A DNA stretch of 22,082 nt from an uncultured Roseiflexaceae bacterium (GTDB lineage: Bacteria > Chloroflexota > Chloroflexia > Chloroflexales > Roseiflexaceae). The stretch lies in contig CALKHR010000128.1 in assembly GCA_937988885.1 (NCBI GenBank), positions 1 to 22,082 on the forward strand. The letters are read 5' to 3'. This document shows, piece by piece, positions 1-7,266 of the stretch (position 1 is its first letter; each line of letters opens with the position of its first letter). The position numbers and the translations under genes were made by a program. The notes beneath the pieces are model-generated. The model ran no database searches. It was not told the DNA's origin and saw nothing but the letters and a program-made list of their open reading frames with translations.

Positions 1-915
1 GACGGCTTTCATCCCTGGCCTAAAGGTACGGGGCTTTCTGCCGCCTTTTCTGTAATGCTCCAGGAAGGCAGGGGCATCGACCTCAAGCGCGACCTCGTGC
101 GGTGGATTCTCGCCTCCCGACGTCCAGTAGGTGTAGCCGCCCATGCCCGTGCTGGTGATCTCCACATCGACGGTGCCAGCGGCGAACCCGCACACGTTTG
201 GCTCGAAGATCGTGGCGGCGGCCAGCGGATCGTGGAAGGTCATAATCGAATGCTGCTCGAACCACAACTCGGCGAAATCGAGCACCGGACGCAGCAACGG
301 CGCTTTGAAGCGCTCGCGCACTTCGTTGGCGTGCATCGTCACTTGGCAGGTGACATCCAACCCGATCGAGCGGTGCTGCGCCACCCGAGCGCGGTACACC
401 ATCGCAGTCGCATGCGGGTCGAGCAGTGCATTCCACTCGCGCGGCCCCACGTTCGGGAGCTTATGCGTGAACTTGCCGCACATCAGCACCAGCGATTTGA
501 GCAGCGCGGGGATCTCGGGATCGGTGGCGAACAGCAGCGCCACATTCGTCATCGGGCCGATCGCCAGCAGCGTCACTTCGTCCGGGTTGTTGCGAATGGT
601 CTGGCGCAGAAACTCGATCGCCTGGCCCTGCGGGTATTCGCGTTGGTGCGGCTAACGGGGCAGCGCGGCGCTCTGGCGGGCGCGGGTTTGGCGCTGCGGG
701 ATCAGGAGCGGATCGGCGGTGCCTGGATAGATCGGCACATCCTTGCCCGCAACCTTGCACAGGGCGCTCGCCAACTGAGCACGCTCAACCGGCTGACCGG
801 AGACCGTCGTGATGCCCAGGAGGTCGCATTCGGGGTGCGCAAGCAGATAGGCTAAGCAAACAGCGTCGTCGATGTCCGAACCGATGTCGGTGTCAAGCAG
901 GACTTTGGTTGACAT
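1..915 (-). pseudogene. Inosine-uridine preferring nucleoside hydrolase, interrupted by an in-frame amber codon; partial at window edge
   Basis: Reading from the ATG at 915, the protein begins MSTKVLLDTDIGSDIDDA, the N-terminal aspartate cluster (DTDxGxDxDDA) that binds Ca2+ and ribose in the IU-nucleoside hydrolase family. The family hydrolyses the N-glycosidic bond of nucleosides for salvage. Residue 88 is TAG (654-652). The same frame then continues without another stop to base 1, with family features such as PQGQAIEFLRQTIRNNPDEV, AIGPMTNVALL and the HDPLAAA motif (H228, D229). The stop therefore replaces one codon, probably a tryptophan (TGG to TAG), rather than marking a frameshift. A good ribosome site (AAGGAAGG) precedes the ATG. 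The gene lies 53 bases after the phosphatase-like gene and is probably co-transcribed with it. About 305 codons are present, close to full family length. It is either a recent pseudogene, a readthrough gene or a sequence error. Confidence 0.85.
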
Positions 916-968
916 ACAGTGCCTTCCTTGTTGGCTGGAGTGAAATGCGGCGATGATACCACAAAGCG

Positions 969-1580
969 CTAATGGGGCAGCCGTGGCACTTCGTTGGCCA
1001 CCCGCAGGATCGTCGCGCTGGCGTAGCAATCGAAGGCCGTGATGCTACCCAGATCGACGCGCCAGCGCCAATGCTCTGCGATGGGCGTGCCGCTGAACAG
1101 GCACAATACGATCTGAATGGGCGTGGCGCTCGTGACGATCAGCAGGCGACCACCCGGGTAGCGCTGCGGCAGTTCGCGCCATGCCGCACCAACGCGGGCG
1201 GCGACTTCAGCGAGACTCTCGCCACCGTTAGCACGGCCATGCAGCGGATCGGAGAAGCGGGCGGCGGCCTCGGCGGGGAAGCGGGCGCGCACCTCGGCGT
1301 AGGTCAGCCCTTCCCACGCGCCGTGGTTCACTTCGGCCCAGCGCGGGTCGATGATGGTGGTGGCAGTGCGGTTGCGCAGGATCGTTTCGGTGGTGGCCTG
1401 GGCGCGCTGATGCGGCCCTACGATCGCCGTGTCGAAGGGCAGGCGTCGCAGCCGTTCGGCGAGAGCTTCGGCTTGGCGCTGGCCGTAGGGCGTGAGCGGC
1501 GGATCGCTGCTACCCTGGTAGCGTCGTTCGCGGTTAAGGGTGGTTTGGCCGTGGCGGATCAGCCAAATACTGGTTCGCAT
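969..1580 (-). CDS. Histidine phosphatase (phosphoglycerate mutase-like) family protein with atypical second active-site motif
   Basis: A 203-residue protein of usual single-domain length. Near the start it has LIRHGQTTLN (R9, H10, G11), the phospho-accepting RHG motif, then R59 in PHQRA, E83 in EVNHGAWEG and GGES at 119-122, all standard for the branch including cobalamin phosphatases and phosphoglycerate mutases. The C-terminal motif, normally V(S/T)HG with a second catalytic histidine, reads VTSA here (S151 replaces H). It may thus be an unusual subfamily, weakly active or non-catalytic. The ATG at 1580 is chosen because RHG then sits about ten residues in; the frame stays open upstream to 1760, but that extension is basic, unlike the family, and overlaps the divergent gene. 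It probably heads a two-gene unit with the nucleoside hydrolase. The substrate is unknown. Confidence 0.88.
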   Translation of the reverse strand: MRTSIWLIRHGQTTLNRERRYQGSSDPPLTPYGQRQAEALAERLRRLPFDTAIVGPHQRAQATTETILRNRTATTIIDPRWAEVNHGAWEGLTYAEVRARFPAEAAARFSDPLHGRANGGESLAEVAARVGAAWRELPQRYPGGRLLIVTSATPIQIVLCLFSGTPIAEHWRWRVDLGSITAFDCYASATILRVANEVPRLPH

Positions 1581-1654
1581 AATGGTAGAGCGCTTTCTAA
1601 TCGGATTGCGCTGATCGTACCATCTGCAAAAGGCAGCGTCAAATTTCTGTATCA

Positions 1655-1665
1655 GGTATAATACC
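1655..1665. promoter_or_regulatory. Palindromic -10 region between divergent genes
   Basis: A TATAAT box (1657-1662) is embedded in the perfect palindrome GGTATAATACC. Read on the other strand it gives TATTAT, one mismatch from consensus, so the same site could fire both ways towards the kinase gene (+) and the phosphatase gene (-). No convincing -35 is visible on either side. Plus-strand initiation would fall at or within a base or two of the GTG at 1669. Confidence 0.55.
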
Positions 1666-1668
1666 TTT

Positions 1669-3387
1669 GTGCAACATATCACGAACACCACAACAAGCGT
1701 AACTCGGGTGCCATCGCAGGAGCCGCCACCCCTTCGCCGTCGATGGCGGTTCATTCGCATCTTTTGGTGGTTTTTACGCGCAATACTGCACGTTTTCTTC
1801 TTCGATCTGTTCCTTGGCCGCTGGTGGTTCAGCCGACGCTATGTGAAGCGCACGGCCATGACGCGCTGGGTGCGTTTGGCGCGCAGTTTCCGCTATCTGG
1901 CGCTGGATATGGGCGGCGTGCTGATCAAGTTGGGCCAGTTCCTCAGCGCCCGCGCCGACATTCTGCCCGAGCCGATCACCGCCGAGCTTTCGGGCTTGCA
2001 GGATGAAGTGCCGCCCGCGCCGCTTCCGTACGTGATCGCCATCTTCGAAGCTGAACTGGGCGCGCCTCCCGAGCAGGTTTTCAAACATTTCGATCCCACG
2101 CCGGTCGCGGCGGCATCGTTCGGGCAGGTCTATTACGCCGAGCTGCACGACGGCAGCGCGGTGGCCGTAAAGGTTCAGCGTCCCCGCATCGACGAGATCG
2201 TCGAGGTCGATCTGCGGGCCGTGCATTGGGCCGTGCAGATCATCAAGAATTACCCGGCCATCAAGCGCCGCGCCAAGCTCGATGAGCTGTTTGTGGAGTT
2301 TGCGCGGGTGCTGCGCGAGGAGCTCGACTATGTGCAAGAGGCGCGCAACGCCGAACAGGTTCGCGCGAATTTGGCGCATCTGTCGGGCGTGACGGTGCCC
2401 GTGCCGGACGCTCAGCTCACCACGCGGCGTGTCCTGGTGATGGAGCGCATCAGCGGCATCAAGATCAGCGATCTGGCCGCGATCGAGCAGGCGGGCATCA
2501 ACCGTGGCGTGCTGGCGCAGCGGTTTTATCGGGCCTATTTGCAGCAGTGGTTTATCGATGGTGTGTTTCACGCCGATCCGCATCCGGGCAACCTGTTTGT
2601 GCGCCCCGAAGGACCGGGGCCCGACGGCTCGACGGAGTTTACGCTGATCTTTATCGACTTCGGCATGGTGGGGCGCATGACGCCGAAGATGCGTACCACG
2701 CTGCGCGAGGCAGCCATCGCTATCGCCACCAACGATCCCGAGCGCCTGGTCTCCACGCTCGAAGCGCTCGATATGATTCTGCCGGGCGCTGATCGCCAGC
2801 CGATCCTGCGTGCCGCCGAAGTGCTGTTCAGCCACACCTACGACCGCAACCTGCGCGAGATGCAGAATATCGATGTGCAGGGCGTGTTCGATGAAGTTGG
2901 CGATCTGGTGCGCGAATTGCCCTTCCAGATGCCGCAGGACCTGATCTACCTTGGGCGCTCGGTCAGCATGGTCTCGGGCATGACGACGATGATCGATCCC
3001 GAGATCAACATCTTCGAGACGCTGCGTCCGTTCGCCAAGACGCTGATTGCCGATGAGCAGGGCGTAGGTGAGTGGGCCAAGCGCATCCAGCATGAGTTGA
3101 GCGACCTCGCACAGCTCAGCCTGACGCTGCCGCGCCAGCTCGACAGTTATTTGCGCACCGCCAGCCGTGGCGAGCTGCGCGTGCGAGTCGATCTCTCGCG
3201 GCTGGAGCGGGGCATGCAGCGCATGGAACGGGCGACCGCGCGCCTGACGAGTGCTCTGATGATGGTTGGGCTGTTTGGCGGTGGCGTTGTGCTACGTATC
3301 TATGGGTTTAGCACCGAGGCGTTCGGTGCGTGGGGGCTTGCGATACTTGTGCTGCTCTGGACGCTTTGGCCGCGCTTTGACAAGTAA
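1669..3387 (+). CDS. ABC1/UbiB (AarF) family atypical kinase
   Basis: A 572-residue UbiB-type protein kinase-like ATPase; relatives act at the membrane in quinone or isoprenoid-lipid metabolism. Family motifs are present in order: the KxGQ motif KLGQFLSAR (K87-Q90), the alanine-rich nucleotide loop VAAASFGQVY (146-155), the lysine in VAVKVQRP (K168), HADPHPGN (301-308) and the metal-binding DFG of FIDFGMVG (D330). A C-terminal hydrophobic pair around residues 533-568 fits the usual membrane hairpin, and a hydrophobic patch lies near 30-50. The start used is GTG 1669. No Shine-Dalgarno precedes it, and it lies about six bases after a TATAAT, so translation may be leaderless; GTG 1708 is an alternative, also without a clear ribosome site. 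Downstream, a 208-base gap separates it from the flippase-like gene. The lipid substrate cannot be read from sequence. Confidence 0.93.
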   Translation: MQHITNTTTSVTRVPSQEPPPLRRRWRFIRIFWWFLRAILHVFFFDLFLGRWWFSRRYVKRTAMTRWVRLARSFRYLALDMGGVLIKLGQFLSARADILPEPITAELSGLQDEVPPAPLPYVIAIFEAELGAPPEQVFKHFDPTPVAAASFGQVYYAELHDGSAVAVKVQRPRIDEIVEVDLRAVHWAVQIIKNYPAIKRRAKLDELFVEFARVLREELDYVQEARNAEQVRANLAHLSGVTVPVPDAQLTTRRVLVMERISGIKISDLAAIEQAGINRGVLAQRFYRAYLQQWFIDGVFHADPHPGNLFVRPEGPGPDGSTEFTLIFIDFGMVGRMTPKMRTTLREAAIAIATNDPERLVSTLEALDMILPGADRQPILRAAEVLFSHTYDRNLREMQNIDVQGVFDEVGDLVRELPFQMPQDLIYLGRSVSMVSGMTTMIDPEINIFETLRPFAKTLIADEQGVGEWAKRIQHELSDLAQLSLTLPRQLDSYLRTASRGELRVRVDLSRLERGMQRMERATARLTSALMMVGLFGGGVVLRIYGFSTEAFGAWGLAILVLLWTLWPRFDK

Positions 3388-3595
3388 AAAAAGCACGAGT
3401 ATCATGCCTTGGGTTAAGCTGTGAGATCAGCGAACCCTCATTGGTTGAGATGGCCTAAGCCATCACTTGACGCGAACCTGCTTGCCGTTTCTGTGCATAG
3501 CGATTCACGCACGCCAAACAATACGCCAAGCTCCTGCGCACGATGCAAGTGCTAGGCTTTGGCTCAAGAGTAGCGACTAGCGCGAGGAAGTAGCG

Positions 3596-4597
3596 TTGCG
3601 GAGCTGGAAATTTTGGTTGGGAGTTGTCGTCAGCATTGTGTTTCTGGCCTTTGCGTTGCGCGGGCTTGATTTCCAAGGCTTTTGGACGACGGTGCGCCAG
3701 GCCAACTATTGGTGGCTGCTCCCTGGTATCGCGGTCTACTTCGGTGCCGTGTGGGCGCGCACCTGGCGTTGGCATTACATGCTGCGACATATTCGGCATG
3801 TCCCCCTCTCTCGTCTGTTTCCCGTGGTTGTGATCGGCTATATGGGCAACAACGTCTACCCGGCGCGGGCTGGCGAGTTTTTGCGTTCGTATGTGTTGAA
3901 ACGCAAAGAGGGCATCCCTGTGACGGCCTCGTTGGCCACGGTGGTGCTGGAGCGCCTATTCGATGGCTTGGTGATGCTGTTGTTCGTGTTCGTCACCCTG
4001 CCGTTCGTGCCACTGCCGGGCAACTATACCGTGCTGATCACCACTTTTAGTGTGTTGTTTATCATCGCGCTGTTGGTGTTCCTGGTGTTGGCCGCTCGCC
4101 CGGAGCGGATGCGCGTTGTGTACGGTTGGGTGGTCGATCATGTGGTGCCGATGAAGTGGCGGCCCCGCATCCACGGTCTGTTTGATCCGTTTATCGAGGG
4201 TTTGCAATCGCTGCGCAGCCCACGCGATCTGGCGTTTATTTTCCTCTCTTCGGCGTTGATCTGGCTGACCGAGACGACGAAGTATTGGTTTGTGATGCAC
4301 GCTTTCCCCTTCGAGGTGGGCTTCCCGGTGTTGATGTTGATGACAGCCGTGGTAAACTTGTTCACCACGCTGCCCTCCACACCTGGGTATGTGGGCACCT
4401 TCGATCTGCCGGGGATCAGCATTCTGAGCGCCTACGGTGTGCCGCACGATATCGCGGCGGGCTACACGTTGGTGTTGCATATTGCCCTGTGGCTGCCGAT
4501 TACGGTGCTGGGTGCGATTTATATGGTGCTTGAACATATAGGTTGGGGCGACTTTGGGCGTGCGACCGAAGAGCGCAACCTGGAGGTTTCATCGTGA
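3596..4597 (+). CDS. Lysylphosphatidylglycerol synthase TM-region / flippase-like membrane protein (UPF0104 type)
   Basis: A 333-residue polytopic membrane protein with about seven to eight hydrophobic segments, starting MRSWKFWLGVVVSIVFLAFA. It carries the hallmarks of the LPG_synthase_TM family: RTWRWHYML near 60, GYMGNNVYPARAGEFLRSYVL near 82-102, an ERLFDG motif near 120, and NLFTTLPSTPGYVGTFD near 250-266. Stand-alone members lack the catalytic acyl/aminoacyl-transfer domain and are thought to be flippases or flippase-like components for lipid-linked groups. The TTG start is supported by GAGGA seven bases upstream and by the first transmembrane segment beginning directly after it. The stop codon TGA overlaps the GTG of a 29-codon small ORF. 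The downstream oxidoreductase and epimerases suggest handling of a lipid-linked sugar or polyprenyl group; that is inference. Confidence 0.9.
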   Translation: MRSWKFWLGVVVSIVFLAFALRGLDFQGFWTTVRQANYWWLLPGIAVYFGAVWARTWRWHYMLRHIRHVPLSRLFPVVVIGYMGNNVYPARAGEFLRSYVLKRKEGIPVTASLATVVLERLFDGLVMLLFVFVTLPFVPLPGNYTVLITTFSVLFIIALLVFLVLAARPERMRVVYGWVVDHVVPMKWRPRIHGLFDPFIEGLQSLRSPRDLAFIFLSSALIWLTETTKYWFVMHAFPFEVGFPVLMLMTAVVNLFTTLPSTPGYVGTFDLPGISILSAYGVPHDIAAGYTLVLHIALWLPITVLGAIYMVLEHIGWGDFGRATEERNLEVSS

Positions 4598-4683
4598 TAT
4601 CAGCCGTCGATAGTCAGCCGAGCGCTCTGCGTATACGGCTTTTTTATCGCGTATTTGTAGCGTTTGTTGGGGGGCGTTCATGA
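4594..4683 (+). CDS. Small ORF of 29 codons coupled to both neighbours by start/stop overlaps
   Basis: A GTG at 4594 lies seven bases after a textbook GGAGG (4582-4586) and shares bases with the TGA of the upstream gene (GTGA). The frame runs 29 codons without interruption and ends in a TGA (4681-4683) that overlaps the ATG of the FAD oxidoreductase (ATGA). The product starts MISAVDSQPSALRIR and ends in a hydrophobic/basic stretch, LFYRVFVAFVGGRS, which could form one short amphipathic or membrane-seeking helix. No family is recognised. Overlaps at both ends plus a strong ribosome site argue for real translation, either as a small protein or as a coupling/leader peptide that brings ribosomes to the downstream ATG. 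It could still be a chance open frame in an 82-base gap. Confidence 0.5.
   Translation: MISAVDSQPSALRIRLFYRVFVAFVGGRS
4616..4645 (+). terminator. Terminator- or attenuator-like hairpin with T run inside the small ORF
   Basis: AGCCG (4616-4620) pairs with CGGCT (4636-4640). A small inner CGC/GCG stem lies in the loop and a run of six T (4640-4645) follows. A second CAGCCG copy at 4601-4606 could compete for the same CGGCT arm. The stem is modest. Its place inside a translated leader-sized ORF suggests attenuation more than full termination. Confidence 0.35.
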
Positions 4684-5990
4684 GGTTTGGGATCATCGGT
4701 GCGGGTATTGCTGGTCTAGCAGCCGCGCACGATCTCGCGAAGGCTGGGCATCAGGTCACAGTCTACGAGGCGGCTCCCATTGCTGGTGGCTTGGCCTCGG
4801 GGTTCCGAGACGAGCGCTGGGAATGGCCGCTGGAGCGCTTCTACCACCACTTGTTCCAGACCGATACCGCTCTCCGCACCCTTGTTGATCAGATCGGTTT
4901 CGGCGATAAGCTGTTCTTCAAAGCCCCAGTCACCGCGCAGTGGTGGCGTGGCAACAGCTACCCACTCGATGGTGTGCTGCCGGTGCTGAAGTTCCCCGCG
5001 TTGCCGTTTGTCTCGCGGGTGCGCTTCGGCATGACGATCGCGTACCTGAAGTACGTCACCAACAATTGGCGTTCGCTCGAACAGACGACCGCCGCCGCTT
5101 GGACGCGCAAATGGATGGGCGAATCGGCCTACCGCACGCTCATTCGTCCGCTGTTGGAGGGCAAATTCGGCCCCTACGCCGATGAGGTGAATATGGCCTG
5201 GCTGTGGGCGCGTTTCAAGGCTCGCAGCTTCAAGCTCGGCTACTTCGTGGGTGGCTTCCAGGGTTTCGTGGATGCGCTGCTGGAGTACGTGCGCAAACTC
5301 GGTGTGACGGTGCACCTCGGCACGCCGATCACGGCGTTGACGCGCTTCGCTGCTGATGCGAACGGCGCCGAAATGGGCTGGCGCGTGATGACGGATGGCG
5401 GGACCAGCGCCGACTTCGACCGCGTGATCGTGACGGGCGCGCCGGGCCTGTTGAACAAGCTCGTGCCGCAACTGCCGCCCGATTACCTCGGCCAACTCAA
5501 GAAGCTGCGCTCGATGGGCGCGGTGGTGATGACGATCGCATTGACGAAGCCGCTCAGCAAGAACACCTATTGGCTGAACACGCCCAAGGATCAGTTTCCG
5601 TTTCTGGCGTTGGTCGAGCATACCAATTTTATCGATTCCAGTCACTACGGCGGCGATCATCTGATATACTGTGGCGATTATCTAGACCCATCGCACGAAT
5701 ATTTTACTCTGACGCAGGAGGAGTTGCTCGAACGCTTCCTGCCCGCGCTCAAGATCGTGAACCCGAACTTCGAGCGCAGTTGGGTGCGCGCAAGTTGGCT
5801 ACACCGCGAGGCGTATGCGCAGCCGATCGTACCCGTCAATCACGCCCGCTCGATCCCGTCGCTCGCCACGCCGCTCCCTGGGCTATACTGGGCTAGTATG
5901 AGCCAGGTCTACCCATGGGATCGCGGCACGAACTTCGCTGTGGAGCTCGGCCAGCGTGTGGCGCAAGAGGCGATGCAGGGCAAGTCGTAG
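4680..5990 (+). CDS. NAD(P)/FAD-dependent amine-oxidase-fold oxidoreductase
   Basis: A 436-residue flavoprotein. The N-terminus GIIGAGIAGLAAAHDLAKAG is the GxGxxG dinucleotide-binding fold, with E30 at the end of strand two (VTVYEA) to bind the ribose of FAD, followed by the second-arginine-type motif GGLASGF (36-42). The C-terminal GLYWASMSQVYPWDRGTNFAVELG is the usual second FAD contact in the protoporphyrinogen oxidase / phytoene desaturase / UDP-galactopyranose mutase-like group. The middle (RFYHHLFQTD, WWRGNSYPLDG) fits this group, but I cannot name a substrate. The ATG at 4680 overlaps the small ORF's stop, with a G-rich stretch just upstream acting as ribosome site. It sits between a lipid flippase-like gene and two sugar epimerases, so a role in a lipid-linked sugar or isoprenoid product is likely; heme or carotenoid synthesis is not supported by neighbours. 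Confidence 0.88.
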   Translation: MRFGIIGAGIAGLAAAHDLAKAGHQVTVYEAAPIAGGLASGFRDERWEWPLERFYHHLFQTDTALRTLVDQIGFGDKLFFKAPVTAQWWRGNSYPLDGVLPVLKFPALPFVSRVRFGMTIAYLKYVTNNWRSLEQTTAAAWTRKWMGESAYRTLIRPLLEGKFGPYADEVNMAWLWARFKARSFKLGYFVGGFQGFVDALLEYVRKLGVTVHLGTPITALTRFAADANGAEMGWRVMTDGGTSADFDRVIVTGAPGLLNKLVPQLPPDYLGQLKKLRSMGAVVMTIALTKPLSKNTYWLNTPKDQFPFLALVEHTNFIDSSHYGGDHLIYCGDYLDPSHEYFTLTQEELLERFLPALKIVNPNFERSWVRASWLHREAYAQPIVPVNHARSIPSLATPLPGLYWASMSQVYPWDRGTNFAVELGQRVAQEAMQGKS

Positions 5991-6054
5991 CGGTTACTGA
6001 AGTGAGTCGGCACGAAGCTCTCACACCATACACTAAACTGAAGGTAGACGACAT

Positions 6055-7098
6055 ATGACTGCAAAAACATATCTGATTACTGGTGGCGCAGGCTTCTTGG
6101 GCATTAACTTGGTGCGCTACCTCCTCGATCGTGGGCATCAGGTGGTTTCGCTCGATTTTGCTGATTTTGATTACCCCGAGCGCGACCGCATTAAAGTGAT
6201 CAAGGGCGACATCCGTGATCGTTCGGCGGTGGACCGTGCGATGGAGGGTGTGCAGATGGTTGTGCACACCGCCGCTGCGCTGCCGCTCTACAAGCCCGAG
6301 GATATTTTCTCGACCGATATCGACGGCACCCGCAATGTGCTGCAATCGGCCTTCGAGCACAAGGTCGAGCGGGTCATCCACATCTCTTCGACGGCGGTGT
6401 ACGGTATTCCCGATCACCACCCGCTGCTGGAGACCGATAAGCTCGACGGTGTTGGCCCCTATGGCATCGCGAAGGTGAAGGCCGAGGAAGTGTGTCTGGA
6501 GTACCGCCAGAAAGGTATGTGCGTGCCGATCCTGCGCCCGAAGTCGTTCATTGGGCCGGAGCGGCTCGGTGTGTTCGCGCTGTTCTACGACTGGGCCAAG
6601 GACGGCAAGGGCTTCCCGATGATCGGCAACGGTAAGAACCGCTACCAGTTCCTCGATGTGGAAGATCTCTGTCAGGCGATCTATCTGGCGGCCACCGTCG
6701 ATCCGAACATCGCCAACGACACCTTCAACATCGGCGCGAAGGAGTTCACGACGATGCGCGAGGACTACCAAGCTGTGCTGGATCGGGCGGGCTTCGGCAA
6801 GAAGATCGTGGGTTTCCCCGCCGCCCCGATGATCTGGACGCTGCGGTTCCTCGAACTGCTCAAGCTCTCGCCGCTGTACAAGTGGGTGTATGAGACCGCC
6901 GCCACCGACTCGTTCGTGTCGATCGAGAAGGCCGAGCGCCTGTTGGGCTTCAAGCCGAAGTACTCGAACAAGGATGCGCTGATCCGCAATTATGAGTGGT
7001 ATATCGAGCATCTGGATCAGTTCCAGAACGCTTCGGGTATTTCGCACCGTGTGCCTTGGAAGCAGGGCATCCTGAAGCTCGCGAAGTTCTTCTTCTAG
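6055..7098 (+). CDS. NAD-dependent epimerase/dehydratase (extended SDR)
   Basis: A 347-residue extended short-chain dehydrogenase/reductase. The NAD-binding TGGAGFLG glycine motif is at residues 9-16 and D34 in VVSLDFAD is consistent with NAD preference. GDIRD lies at 51-55, the catalytic serine/threonine region SSTAVYG at 111-117 and the YxxxK pair at Y136 and K140 (PYGIAK). The RPKSFIGPERLGVF and GNGKNRYQFLDVEDL segments are typical of nucleotide-sugar epimerases and dehydratases, although 3-beta-hydroxysteroid-type relatives look similar. A long C-terminus with KWVYETAATDSFVS and a basic, aromatic end (KLAKFFF) may touch the membrane. The ATG has AAGGT about ten bases upstream. It lies 64 bases after the FAD gene, probably in the same transcript, and ends before a strong terminator. 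Confidence 0.9.
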   Translation: MTAKTYLITGGAGFLGINLVRYLLDRGHQVVSLDFADFDYPERDRIKVIKGDIRDRSAVDRAMEGVQMVVHTAAALPLYKPEDIFSTDIDGTRNVLQSAFEHKVERVIHISSTAVYGIPDHHPLLETDKLDGVGPYGIAKVKAEEVCLEYRQKGMCVPILRPKSFIGPERLGVFALFYDWAKDGKGFPMIGNGKNRYQFLDVEDLCQAIYLAATVDPNIANDTFNIGAKEFTTMREDYQAVLDRAGFGKKIVGFPAAPMIWTLRFLELLKLSPLYKWVYETAATDSFVSIEKAERLLGFKPKYSNKDALIRNYEWYIEHLDQFQNASGISHRVPWKQGILKLAKFFF

Positions 7099-7138
7099 GG
7101 CGCGCTGCTGGCTACAACTGATCTCTCGTTATCTTGTG

Positions 7139-7174
7139 ACCCGCGTCGATGTGTCAATCGGCGCGGGTATTTTG
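7139..7174 (+). terminator. Rho-independent terminator after the first epimerase
   Basis: ACCCGCGTCGAT (7139-7150) pairs over twelve bases, with one G-U, to 7157-7168 around the six-base loop GTGTCA, followed by ATTTTG. It ends the transcript that begins with the flippase-like gene. Confidence 0.8.
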
Positions 7175-7190
7175 TGATCGAAAGATCGGG

Positions 7191-7196
7191 TACAAT
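7191..7196 (+). promoter_or_regulatory. Possible -10 box for the second epimerase
   Basis: TACAAT, one mismatch from consensus, follows the terminator and leaves a leader of roughly 64 bases before the GTG at 7267. No good -35 is visible at normal spacing. A small GATC-GAAA-GATC hairpin lies just upstream (7177-7188). Confidence 0.35.
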
Positions 7197-7266
7197 GCAG
7201 CTACGCAACGGCTCACCCGTCGTAGTCATGTTCAGGGTTTCTTACCACACCACGAGAGGATCTACA

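Noticed and set aside
1774..3093. A 439-codon open frame antisense to the UbiB-type gene
   Set aside because: The product is rich in H, Q, R and L as expected from a GC-rich shadow frame, with no motif; the plus-strand gene carries all kinase motifs.
3449..3464. Hairpin GATGGC-CTAA-GCCATC after the UbiB-type gene
   Set aside because: The six-base stem has no T run on either side, so a terminator call is not supported.
5893..7047. A 384-codon open frame antisense to the first epimerase
   Set aside because: Shadow frame of a well-supported SDR gene.
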